Origin: Xenopus tropicalis
Taxonomy: Eukaryota > Chordata > Amphibia > Anura > Pipidae
Length of the DNA stretch: 64,000 nucleotides
Direction: 5' to 3'
Assembly (NCBI RefSeq): GCF_000004195.4
Contig: NC_030679.2
Location: 17,773,212 to 17,837,211 of the forward strand
The position numbers and the translations under genes are program-made. Numbering within the stretch: position 1 is the first letter of the stretch; the number at the start of each line of letters is the position of its first letter. The notes under the pieces are model-generated. The model worked only from the letters and a program-made list of their open reading frames with translations. It was not told where the DNA came from and ran no database searches. Below, one piece after another: positions 23,241 through 34,709 of the stretch.

Positions 23241-23493
23241 GGGCTGTGACAGATGGGGAGATTAGTTGCCGCGTGACAAATCTCCCTTGTCACGGGCGAC
23301 TAATCTCCCCAAAATGCCATCTCACCAGCTAGAATGTAAATCGCCGGTGGGAAGGCATATGTGGTGCGGCGATTTGCCTTGAGAGGAAACTTCAACAATT
23401 TTGGCACCGCGGATACCATTCCACCGGAGACTAGTCGCCCGCGACAAGGGAGATTTGTTGCACGGCGACTAATCTCCTCGTCTGTCACAGCCC
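23241..23493. mobile_element. TTAA-type MITE, second family member
   Basis: Ends GGGCTGTGACA and TGTCACAGCCC, with TTAA on the left and TAAC on the right. The interior resembles 3566-3880, including GATTAGTTGCC and GGCGACTAATCTCC near the ends and a central CACCAGCTAGAATG. At 253 bp it is non-coding. Its interior supplies the match to the duplication-junction filler. Confidence 0.75.
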
Positions 23494-26227
23494 TAACATG
23501 CCCTATTATTAATATACTGTATACACAGAATAAAGTAGGATTTGGTAGGACTTAGATTCCACAGCAGTGGATGGGCCACAGGTTGGGCAACAGTGCCGTA
23601 TTGCATCGATTTTGCCATCTTGCCCTACAATACCTTTTTTCCAGCTTACAACTGATTCTCTCCTGATGCCCACTTCAGGAGAGACAGTTCTGATCTTCAA
23701 AACCTGTCACTCAGAACCGTAACCTTCTTGCCCTCTTTTGGACATGTTGGTGTCCAAACTTGGAGATGGCCTTGAGATCTTGACAGAGTTATCCTATGCC
23801 CTGATAATGCAGGATCACACTGTTTGCTTTTGGCTGCTGTTTTTTTGCAGTCCCAGGGCCTAATATAGCTGCTCTATTTGGCACTGTCTTCAAACACTAT
23901 CAATACCACTATCTCATAGGTTTTGTTATTACTGTCTCTGACTCCCCAGCTTTATGGTTTAGACTAAGATTCAAAACATGAAGCCTGAAAGCAATAACAC
24001 TTATCTCCCATATCTTTCCCCTGGTGATGTCTCTATCCTTAACCTACCCATTGCTGAAAGCACCGGAAGGGGAGGTGATGGGGCGGAATTCAAAAGCATA
24101 AGAACCATTGGGCTGGGTTTGGTGCAGTTTGGGATTGATCATGTTAGGTTTGGGAAAGGTCAGAGTTAGGAAGAGTTGGAAATTTCCCAACATTCAAATT
24201 GAGGTGTTATATTATAATCCCTAGTCTTGTGCTGCCCTTGGCAATGGACCACAGACTGCCCCACCTTGGCCAGTCAGAACAAGTGCAGTACATTCTGAGC
24301 ATGAGTCAATCACAGAAGAAGGAAATTACCTGCCCCCCCCCGCCCCGGTTTTGCCTGGTAAATGTTTTTTAAAGTGTTTTTTTTTTTATCTATAAATAGG
24401 CATCCATGGGCAGCCCCCCTAATGCTGCCATCTTAGGCATGGGCCTTTGTATGACTGTATATAATCAAACCCCTGGATGTGGCCTAGTAGTCAAGGAAAT
24501 GGGATCTTATTAAAACATGTCACTCAATATGCACTTCAAACTCCACAAGAGGCCCCACCATGCATCTGTTTGAGCCTAAGACTGTCTTTTGGTTATTTAG
24601 CCTGCTGGTACACCAATCATATAAGGGTGGGTTAAAGCCTCTTTAAAAGAGTATCCTTGGTTGTGGAAAGTCTCCACAGCTTGATGAATATAGGGCCTAT
24701 TAAAAAAATGGACCCACCCCCTTCATGGTAAACTGGAATGAGGCTGATGAGGGAGTTGTAGTGCAACTGAAAGGATGAACGCCCATAAATTGGAAAATAA
24801 AATGCTGCACCAGTCATTCCACTCTTGCAGTGGGTATTTTGTGGGCTTCAGAAAGGTGCTGCATTAAGAGGTTCAGTTTTCTCATCTCCTGGTAGGGGGG
24901 AGACTAAAGTGTGCTTTATTTGTGATAAATGGAGCCTTGCTTGTGTATCCTTACACATCCTCCTATAAAACATCTGTTCTCTCAGCAAACATCTGGCCAC
25001 GAAAGATAATAATCCAAGGAGAGCAAAGCCAGAACCTCCATCAAACAAATTAAATTCAGTTTTGAGATGTAAACTTACCCCTGTCTGCTCGGAGCATTGC
25101 TGCTTAATTGCAAAATCTCCATCTTGTGCTTTTCGTTTTTCTGCGTCTGCAGAACTTTATATTGATAGGACATTTAGCAGTTGACCCCTACTAACAGTAT
25201 GATAACATGAAGGAGATTTCCTTTCTTTCCCTGGTTGGGCGACTATGATCTTGGGGTGTACTTCATTGCAAGAAACAAGGGGTGATTAAAAATTGAAATT
25301 AATTTTGCCTGGCACTTATGTATTAATATATATATATATATATATGAATGTATTTTCCTATTGTGTTCTTCCCCTAGCTTCTATAAAGGCGTTATAGGGC
25401 CAGTGCCAGCTTGCAGTTTTAGTTGGCCGCAACATTCCTTATCTTTTATATCTTATAATTCCCTATAGGAATATTATTGGTTATAATTCTCATAGTAAGG
25501 CAAAAGGAAAATGTAACATAGACCATAGGTCCATGTCTATGAGGTTTTCCCATAGAGTGAGCATAAAAAAAAATAACCAAAGCTCACAGCATTTGCAAAA
25601 TTGAAAAGGGGACATAATGAACCAGGGAGCAGAGTGGCAAAAACTTTAACAAACACCATCTATAGTAACAAACCCACAATGCCACACCCATTTATAGAGG
25701 AACTCCTTCCAACCACAAGTTCAGCTTTATGAAAAGTAAACATAATTTCGAGCAACTTTACAATATACATCAATAAAAAATATGCAGCATTTTATGATTC
25801 TTAATGTAAAAATATGGTTTGGAACAGTTCCCTAATCCTGGCCTTCTGTTCATATTATCTATAAGGTGTGAAAAAGTAGTTAAATTTGTAACATTGGTGT
25901 TTTAGTCCCTTCTCCCCTGCCAGGATTTCAAATGATGCAGAAAGAGAAGAAATTTTTTACAGCTCGATTTTGGAATGTATTAATACTTTTTAAAGGAACA
26001 GATTACAGTGATAGGTATATTAGCGTTTTCTGTGTTGTGTGGGCTCTTAATTTTGTTCAGAAGCCCGGCAAATGCCAGCAGAGTTGGAATGGCATCATTA
26101 GGAGTAATGAAGCACTCGGTGCACTAGTATTTTTTTTTGACAGACACGCCGTGGTCCCTATTGTTGCGTTACTTATTATGGTCTAACGCATTTCACAATA
26201 AAGTCTGGTCCATCAATTCATTGTAAA
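23494..26227. other. No gene recognised
   Basis: About 2.7 kb with a G/C homopolymer patch near 24332 and a TA run at 25327-25346. Open frames are short and without recognisable domains. Confidence 0.5.
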
Positions 26228-26905
26228 AGCTGTCCCCCAGCATTTCATCACAGTCTTCCTCAAATATTTAATTGTACAGTCTGCCCCCAAAGCATTTAAT
26301 GGCACAGTCTGCCCCCAAGCATTTAATGGCACAGTCTGCCCCAAACATTTGATGGCACAGTCAGCCCTGAAGCATTTAATGGCACATGGTCTGCCCCCAA
26401 TCATTTGATGGCACTGTCCATCCCAAGCATGTGATGGCACAGTAAGTTCCAAAGCATTTAGTGGCACAGTCTGCCCCCAAGCATTTAATGGCATAGTCTG
26501 CCCCCAAGCATTTAATGGCACTGTCTGTCCCATGCATTTGATGGCACAGTAAGCCCCAAAGCATTTAATGGCACAGTCTGCCCCCAAGCATTTAATGGCA
26601 CAGTCTGCCCCAAGCATTTGATGGCACAGTCAGCCCCTAAGCATTTCATGGCACAGTCTACCCCCAAGTATTTTATGGCACAGTCTGCCCCAAGCATTTG
26701 ATGGCATAGTCTGCCCCCAATCATTTGATGGCACAGTCAGCCCCGAAGCATTTAATGGCACAGTCTGCCCCAAGCATTTAATGGCACTGTCTGCCCCCAA
26801 GCATATAATGCCACAGTCTGCCCCCAAGTATTTCATGGCACAGTCTGCCCTAAGCATTTCAAGGCTCAGTCTGCCCCACGCATTTCATCATACAATCTGT
26901 CCCCA
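26228..26905. repeat. 27-bp minisatellite, about 25 units
   Basis: Units of about 27 bp built on GCATTTAATGGCACAGTCTG plus CCCCCAA, with variants TTTGATGG, CAGTCAGCCCC and TTTCATGG. Because 27 is a multiple of three, the minus strand reads a nine-residue repeat of the type LGADCAIKC / LGQTVPLNA in several frames. This explains the open frames here; no start context or flanking gene supports translation. Confidence 0.93.
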
Positions 26906-27734
26906 AACTTTTTATAATAGACACTATAGCTTGTTTATACTGAACTGCTTATACTGTGTGTGGTGTAAGCTATATATATAAAATACTGGGAGATGTGATT
27001 TTGGGGGGAGCAGCAGAACCTGATACATTTGGCAGGTGATCAGGGCGGCAGGATTGGGTTGGAAATTGACTGTCTAGTGAAAAGCAGGACAGGTGGGAGT
27101 ATGGGTATTCCCTTGTAGTAGGCACAATTCTGAAAATATAGTTGCCTTATAAATGATGTCATGTTGACAGTTAGATGTTTTTTTTTATACACAAAAGGCC
27201 TGAATAACCTTATAATCTTCCTCCAATTTATATTGTTATAGAATGTCTTGATGTCTTGTAAGATCCTTATAATATACAATAGGTGTTCTATTACAATAAG
27301 GGTTATATTATTCCCTGTATCAGTCTACTTAAGCACAAAATAAATATATTGGATGGGGGGTATCTACTTTGTACATCAGGGCTTGCATAATCCTATTATA
27401 CAATGGGGTAGCTGCATCAGGCTTATCCATGATAGTAAAGGCAGGAAAGGGAATTGATCTTTAAAATACATTTTCCTAAGCCACAGCTCATCTTATAGTA
27501 TCATTATTTCCAATCTTGATTATTACAGCTCCACTCTTATTGGCATCGCCATTATCATATTCTATCCTACAGCTGATCAATCCCTGCTTCCTTCCCTCTC
27601 TTCTCTTCAGCCTATCCATAATTATGTACAGGATTTACTCTTCCACTAAGTGGAATAATCCTTTTATTTCATCATATTTTCTCCCCAGCAAGACATTAAA
27701 GGGCTTTAGTTGCTCTGGCGAGAGACAGGGTAAA
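26906..27734. other. No gene recognised
   Basis: AT-rich DNA, nothing supported. Confidence 0.5.
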
Positions 27735-27936
27735 TGTATGTATGTATGTACCGGTATAACTTTATTTATAAAGCGCCAAAAGGGTACGCAGCGCTGTACA
27801 CACAGGGAGGACAAGTGATATAATAAATAAATACAATAAATACATATATGTATATATATATATATATATATAAGTGCCATGTGGTATGAGACACAGTAGG
27901 AAGGAGGTCCCTGCCCCGTAGAGCTTACAATCTGAG
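27735..27936 (-). mobile_element. L2-type LINE 3' tail, reverse orientation
   Basis: In reverse complement it matches the 3' tail of the LINE at 42590-42796: ATTGTAAGCTCTACGGGGCA, a CATACCACATGGCACTTATA block, a TA/TTTATTGTATT stretch, GCGCTTTATAAATAAAGTTA and a TACA repeat. A TA run (27844-27873) has expanded inside. It is a heavily 5'-truncated insertion. Confidence 0.85.
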
Positions 27937-28650
27937 TGGTATCATTCCCCTAACCCCATCCCCATCAAGTTTTTTCATTTTTCACCTATGTCCTAGAATG
28001 TTATGAATTATAACATTCTAGTTTCAAACATTGTATTCAAACTGTGGTTCTTCATTTTTTGTGGATTTCTGAATTATATTTCTATTATAACTGTTTTCCA
28101 GTTTTTTATTTAATATCTGGCCCCCAGAAACCAAATTATGTGATTCTCTTTAAAAGACAAGGAAAGATTAGTAGTGATGAGCAAATCTGCTGAAAAAAAT
28201 CACAAAACGGTGAAAAAAAGTCTGTGACTTTTTTGACACGTCCATGACTCTTTCAGAACTTAGCAGAACTTAGCATTGAATCCATGCCTGGCAAAAAGAT
28301 CATTGATCATTACTAAAGAGTATAACACTGCAGGATGACAATATGTTCAGCACCCCTCCAGTGTATCAAATCGCTAACTCTTCCCCCCCAGACTTTTGCT
28401 CATGTTCAGTAAAAATTGCATCAGCCAGAGAATCGTCCTCACTAAGCTCCACCATCTTTCTAGTATTTTCCTTTGTGTTTTTTTTCACATTGCAAACAGC
28501 AATAGCATTTTGGTTGTGACTACAATAACTATAAAAAGAAACAACACCGAAAAAGCTTAAGATGAATATGTTCTTTAACATAAGAACAAAAATCTTCCCT
28601 AAAACCAACCCTGTATACCTTTATATAATGCGGCCATGTTAAGCCAAAAA
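27937..28650. other. No gene assigned; one weak candidate frame
   Basis: No repeat recognised. An 80-codon open frame on the minus strand (28608-28366) has a hydrophobic N-terminus and an acidic C-terminus (see findings); I cannot assign it to a family. Confidence 0.45.
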
Positions 28651-28737
28651 AGACAGGGCCGTATTTACTATATAGCCACTTAAGGGCCCATACCTAGGGT
28701 GGCAGCTTTAGGGGCGTGGTCCTTAGGTCAAATCTGG

Positions 28738-30374
28738 TACAGGTATGGGATCCCTTATCCAGAAATCTGTTATCCAGAAAGTTCCGAATTACAGAAAGGC
28801 CATGTCCCATAGACTACATTATAAGCAACTAATTCAAATTGTTAAAAATGATTTCCTTTTTCTCTGTAATTATAAAACAGAATGTTGTACTTGATCTCAG
28901 CTAAGATATAATGAATCGTTATTGGAGGCAAAACAAGCCTATTGGGTTTTGTCACAATCACGCCACTCTTAGCCGCACGTGACACCGGGACGGGGAAACA
29001 AGGGGTTACATTCAGTCACCTTACACACAGGTTAGACTAACGTCAGACACCCCCAAACACACCACCGCCCTAAATAACTATTCACTGCCACCATCTATCA
29101 TTAACAGGTGAAAGAAACCTAATCTGAATATCTCCCTGCTCTCTACAAGAGGTACTATTTCCCAATACACAAATGTATCACACACTCTCTCTCACTGTAG
29201 TTAGGGTTAGCTTCCACTAATTTAACAAGCACTCTAGCAGCCAAAGGGTTAAATTACAGTCAAACACACTCTCCTGCTAGCAGTCAACTAGTTAATGAGC
29301 ATTTACACAGACAAGAGGTTCATGCATTAGGCCCAAGCATTCATAAAAGCATGTGAGTTTTACAGCCAAAGGACATAACTTGAATACATAATTGTATATT
29401 TAATATTACAAGAGTAAACAGTGCATATAAAAAGATATTACAAAAAAAGACATACACATAACATTTGCAAACAGTAAATAAAATAAAAGCTAATAAAACA
29501 CAGAGAAACCCTATGTACATTACCAAGTTAGGAATTTCCTTTGTGTCCTCCTGAGGCAAGAGTTTGGAAACCTGGGCACACACCCCCAACAGAATTTGGG
29601 CCATAATCCAGGTATGAGCCTGGAAAGGGTCCTTTGCCCTTTTATCCCCTGCTGGGACCCTTCCTCATTACCATATACATGAGAAGGGAGTGTCCAGGAA
29701 CTTGTCACTTATGAACCCCTGTAGAGGGCTGCAATTCTCAGGCCAGTTTCTTGTCATATAATATTGACACTTGCCAGTATCCAATATTATTATGAAAATA
29801 TGGGCTTGCTTTAATCCATATGTAATTATACCAAACATGAGGGGTGTCTCATGTTCCAGTCCCCCAGAAACTATCCCCCCTAACTGATGGGTATAGGCAG
29901 TCCCTGTTTGGTATAATTAGGAAGTGACCTCCTCATAACCAATATGTGATTTATAAGGATGTGAACCCTAAAGCAAAGGAGATATGGATCCCTTTTTATA
30001 GTGCATATTTTCTCATAGAGGCTCCCCCACGCCGTTCTAGGTCCACAATTTAGTTTCTTTGATCAACAGATCAAAGAAACCAATTGCCCCAGCTTCTCTG
30101 CCCATATGGTCTGGCCCCGAATTGTCTTCTAACCCAGATAAGTTTGTCACCTCTCCACAGTCCCTTGTTGCATATTTGCCTAAGGGTCTCTGTGTGAGCC
30201 TGAGACCTGATATTTGTAGTGTTTAACCCTTTACAATGCCAGGGCAATACTGCCCCGGCATGACAGGTTTATTCAATATTTGAATGATATTTAGCAGACT
30301 TAAGTTATGGAGATCCAAATTATCTAGAAAACCCCAGGTCCCGAGCATTCTGCATAACAGGTCCCATACCTGTA
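28738..30374. mobile_element. Xenopus-type MITE split by an LTR-like insertion
   Basis: The ends TACAGGTATGGGATCCCTTA and AGGTCCCATACCTGTA are inverted repeats. The two halves (28738-28949 and 30271-30374) together make about 316 bp, matching a short family I associate with Xenopus genomes; a reverse relative lies at 36628-36876. The halves are separated by the 1,316-bp element below. Confidence 0.85.
28945..30270 (-). mobile_element. Probable solo LTR with 5-bp target duplication
   Basis: A 1,316-bp block (28950-30265) begins TGTCACAATCACGCC and ends GGCATGACA. It is flanked by GGTTT on both sides (28945-28949, 30266-30270). TG...CA ends plus a 5-bp duplication fit a long solo LTR. On the minus strand GGGGATAAAAGGG at 29637-29649 is a TATA-like promoter, so minus orientation is likely. 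The open frame at 29604-29341 has no recognisable domain. It entered the MITE after the MITE was in place. Confidence 0.72.
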
Positions 30375-31368
30375 AATTAAAATGTGAAAAAAAATCTACT
30401 ATAAAATCTTCCGTTGCTGGATTTAGTTAGAAAGTATGCGTCGGCGGTTCCTGGCTGGTCCATGGCTGACATGCATTACATCACTTCCATACTGCACATG
30501 TACCAATGGGGCACTCTAAGCTCTGTTGCCTAAGGTGCCACTGGACTAATAATACAGCACTGAAAATAGACCGAACCATATCTGTACATACTGTACAAAC
30601 GAGGTTTAATTCCCATATATAATAAAAAGAAATACCACTTTAAAACTTGCATTTGCCGATCTTTTGTGTCCCTTTCACTTACAGCACCCTTATCATCCAA
30701 AATTAAATCACTGGAACATGTTTGCCTCTACTCTTGCCTCTTTAGTTCCTCCAACAGTTATTCAAGCCATTTTACTATTTGAGATCCTGGGCGCTTTGTT
30801 CTCTGTGCGGCATACAGTACAGCGAGGACTTTTTTCAATCTACTTCTGGAATTTTCTTATGTCCATCCAACAAACTCCAAATATATTATTATGTTTTATT
30901 TATACACAGCTAACGTTGCTGCGTCTGCTCACAATAGGAGAATAATGAATTTCTGCCCGGCTACACAGACAGGGAATAACGAATAGCATTATAATATAAC
31001 GTGCTGTAGGAATGCAAAAGAATAACTGAAAAGGCAGCATTGGGGGAGAGTTGTGTAGGTAGCGGGTCTGTAGGGCTGAGCAGCTCTCGTTTAATATTTT
31101 CTCCCCCCTTGCCATAAAAGCTCTTGGATTAATAGACCATTGTAATGTTAAAAAGGACATTTTATTTCCACACGTCTTCATTGATTCTGAGGACAGTGTT
31201 ACACAAGTGAACTAGTAAATAATACAGTTGCTGAAGGTTTTATCTTTCATATTGTCCTACCGGCCTTAGGGGACACACTATACTTTAATCATTTCAAAAC
31301 ACTGAATTTAGTTTAACTGCAACTTCAATGTCTACATGAGCTTTAATTTCTAAAAGAATTCCAGCTTT
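30375..31368. other. No gene recognised
   Basis: Unique-looking; the open frames are without domains. Confidence 0.5.
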
Positions 31369-31816
31369 TAAAGGGGTTGTTTGAGTTAACTTTTAGTATG
31401 ATATAGAGAGTAATATTCTGCGACAAATTACAATTGGTCTTCATTTTTTATTATCTGTAGTTTTTTAATTATTTCAATTTTTGTTCGGCAGGTCTCCTGC
31501 TTGGCGTATCAGCAGCTATTTGGTTGCTAGGATCCCTTAGCAACCAGGGGGGTTTGAATGAAAGACTGATATATGAATAAGAGAGGACCTGAATAGAAAA
31601 ATAAGTATAAAGTAACAATAACAATAAAACTGTAGCCTCACAGAGCAATAGTTATTTGGTTGCCAGGGTCAGTGACCCCCATTTGAAAGCTGCAAAGAGT
31701 TAGAAGAAGGCAAATAATTAAAAAACTATGAAAAACAAATAATGAAGACTTAAACGTTGCTTAAAATTGGCCTATAACATAGTAAAAGTTAACTTGTAAG
31801 GTGAACAACCGCTTGA
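31369..31816. mobile_element. Xenopus-type TIR element (AGGGGTTGTT / AACAACCGCTT ends)
   Basis: Ends AAAGGGGTTGTTTGAGTTAA and TTAACTTGTAAGGTGAACAACC are imperfect inverted repeats that extend inward (GTCTTCATTTTTTATT versus AATAATGAAGAC). The middle carries AGCAATAGTTATTTGGTTGC, a segment seen in many Xenopus repeats. There is no coding capacity. Partial relatives lie at 32740-33010 and 60735-60905. Confidence 0.8.
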
Positions 31817-32096
31817 ATTCAAGTTTTAAAGGAAACACTTCTGCAGTAGACTTCTGAATCACACCTTATTTAGCTGCTTCTGAACTACAAACTACAGCAA
31901 ACTTTAACATATAATCAAGAATGATTCCATGCTGGAAGCTGTAGTCCGGTAACATCAGGGCTGTATTCTTAAAGAAATATTTCTAAATAAAACTTTCCCC
32001 AGCTCTCCAGGGTCCACGTCTGCATTCAAATGGAAAAGAATCCCAGATTATCTGTGTAAATCTGACTCCATGTTCTTTGTTCCTGCATTTGGAGTT

Positions 32097-32209
32097 GGAA
32101 GCATTAAGCACAGTTTCCCCGCACTGAACAAGTCTGTCCTTCCTCCCTCATGTTTGGTTCCAGGGTAATATAATGAAGCCAAAATGGCACAATGATCTCT
32201 GTATGTAAG
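32097..32209 (+). repeat. Dispersed repeat, copy B
   Basis: The second copy of the 113-bp segment at 4957-5069 in the same orientation, again ending ATCTCTGTATGTAAG. Flanks differ, so this is an interspersed family and not a local duplication. Confidence 0.8.
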
Positions 32210-32739
32210 ACAAGAGCAAGACTGACACAGTGAATTTTCACCTTGTTTTCATGTGCTTTGTGTCTTTTAAAGTAGAGGGAAAGGTAACTAAGCTTTATCA
32301 GAAAGGTCTATAAATACAGCCATAAACACGTACAGAACTGCTGCTCAGAGTCCTCAGTGAAAAGAAACACCACATTTCTTTCATTTTATTCTGTATACAT
32401 GATCTTCTTCGTCAGACCTCTTGCTCGCAGAAAAATTCTTTAGGGAACAGCATGAGTCTGCTCATTTTGCTCCTCTCTCCCCCTCCCTTCTCTGTCTACC
32501 CCTTTCCATTTCAACTCTCTCTCTCCCTCCCATCTCTGCTGTGTAATCTGAATTTAGAGCTGTTCTAGGAGCAGTGTCCAGACAGGGAAGTGAAGTCAGA
32601 CCAAGCTAAAATGGCAGCTGCTATCTTAAACAAACAGAGGGGGCTTCTATGGTAAAGGATTCTGCCGATTAAATATAGTGTTCTAGCTTGCACTATTGTG
32701 ACTAACCCATTGGTAATTGCCAGTTGGCTTTCCTTCTCC

Positions 32740-33010
32740 TTTAAATTATTTAGTTTTTGGTGCAGCAGCTCTCCAGTTTGGAATTTTAGCAGCTATGTGG
32801 TTGCTAGGATCCAGTTTTCTCTAGCAGCCTGGAAGTGATTTGAGTAAGAGACTGGAAGAATAGTGGAGGGCCTGAAAGATAAGTAGTAAATAGTAACAAT
32901 ACCACTAAAATTGGAGCCTCACAGAGCAACAGTTTTTTTGGTTGCCGGGGTCAGTGACCTCTATTTAAAATCTGGAAAGAGGGAGAAGATATAAAAATAT
33001 ATTACTTTTA
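32740..33010. mobile_element. Partial relative of the 31369 TIR element
   Basis: Shares GCAGCTATGTGGTTGCTAGG, TAGTAACAATACCACTAAAA and GGTTGCCGGGGTCAGTGACC with the fuller copy 1.3 kb upstream. It lacks clear termini and is more diverged. Confidence 0.7.
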
Positions 33011-34313
33011 CAAGGCAAATGCGAAAAAATGCAAAATGTGACCATGACCTTCAACATCAGCGTTTCATCCTTTTCCTGTGATATCTGCTACAATGACACC
33101 AATGAAACAGAACAGGGTTGTCCCCCATGCTGGGCACATTACAATCTAAGGAGGATATTTTCACTGACCCCTGATATTTTTTCTTTGTTTTACACAAAAG
33201 AACTTTCTAGATTTATGGTTCCTGGAATCAAAAGAGTGACTGGATGAGGTCCAAATCCCAAAAGCTGTTAAGCAAATCGTAAAACAAGAAGCTGAGGTTA
33301 ACAAAGGAACGTGATAGACAAACAACTTTAATTTATGACAATTACAATATTTCTCACTAAGGGTTACAATGAAGCCAACGCCAACGTTTTCTAGTGGCTG
33401 AGATACTAATTCCGGCTAACTAATCTAGTGGAGCATTACTGATGTCTTTATAGAAGGACTATAATGTTAATATTTTTTTCTGTTTACCTTGATATCATAT
33501 ATACAATAGTAATTCATGTATATTCCATTTCCTGTGTTGTGCTAAAAACATGCTGTGCTTGGAATTTCCCTTTAATGAAAGATTTAAAAACAGATTTCTG
33601 CATTGAGATTATTTATTATTGTGGTTAATTTAGCCTTTAAGCAGTAGTATTACACAGTCATTGCTGAACTGATGACAGAAATGCAGTGCAACAAGAGATC
33701 TCCAGAGAGCTTCTGTCCCCTCATTATGGTCTCCATCATGAATAAAATCTCACTGGTATCATTATTTAGATTTAGCTGCTAACCTGGAACTTGTGTGTAC
33801 GCAGCAACATGGCTTGTGAGACAGAGCAGGCGTATATCAAGCAGAAAAGTTCTGAGTTCTACAACTGATAAGCTTGTTTTTTTTCCACTTGGAATGTCTA
33901 ATGGCGCAAGCACAGAACTGAAATTCGATTTCCTTGCCTCCCGCAGTACTTGCCTGTCACGCGCTATGTAACGCAAATCCTTGGCCATAGACATTGCTGC
34001 CAAAAGCTTTAAAAAAATGGTAATTTCATTGTTAACTTCACATGCCTATAATTTGCGATTCTCTTCCATGTAAGATCGCTGCCTTGTGCCCAAGTGGCAC
34101 AGCAAATATCCTTACTGTATGTTTGATTTATTTTGGTCCCCCAGGTAATAACATGCCCATTCTGTTTGCGTACAGTAAGTACTGGGTTTTAGTGGTAATG
34201 AAAAATGGCATCTTCCCAGCATCACAGGGACCCTTTGATGGAGAAGGTAAAAGTGCAAAGGACACATATGTACTGTGTAGAATGCTAAGTGTTGATAACA
34301 GCACCACCCCATC
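33011..34313. other. No gene recognised
   Basis: Open frames at 33029-33247 and 33779-34003 have no recognisable domain. Confidence 0.5.
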
Positions 34314-34709
34314 CCATCTCTCTGTACTATACCTGCTATCCCATAGCCACAGTCCCTTCCCAGAGGCTATTATCCCCACTGCTACTATAGGCACCATCTC
34401 TGCCTACTATACCTGCTATACCACAGTCCCTTCCCAGAGGCTAACATCCCCCCACTGCTACTATAGGCACCATCTCTCCCTACTATACCTGCTATCCCAC
34501 AGCCACAGTCCCTTCCCAGAGGCTATTATTTCCTCACTGCTACTAAAGGCACCATCTCTCCCTACTATACCTGCTATCCCACAGCCACAGTCCCTTCCCA
34601 GAGGCTATTATCCCACTGATACTATTGGCGCCATCTCTCCCTACTATACCTGCTATCCCACATACACAGTCCCTTCCTAGAAGTTATTATCCCACAGCTA
34701 CTATGCACC
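34314..34709 (+). repeat. 79-bp minisatellite, third locus, about 5 units
   Basis: Units share CACAGTCCCTTCCCAGAGG and GGCACCATCTCTCCCTACTA with the arrays at 15.7 and 21.3 kb, in the same orientation. The open frame that runs into it (34042-34680) is an artefact of the repeat. Confidence 0.92.

Noticed and set aside
26213..26857. Cys-containing repeat proteins on the minus strand
   Set aside because: They are frames through the 27-bp minisatellite and overlap in several registers.
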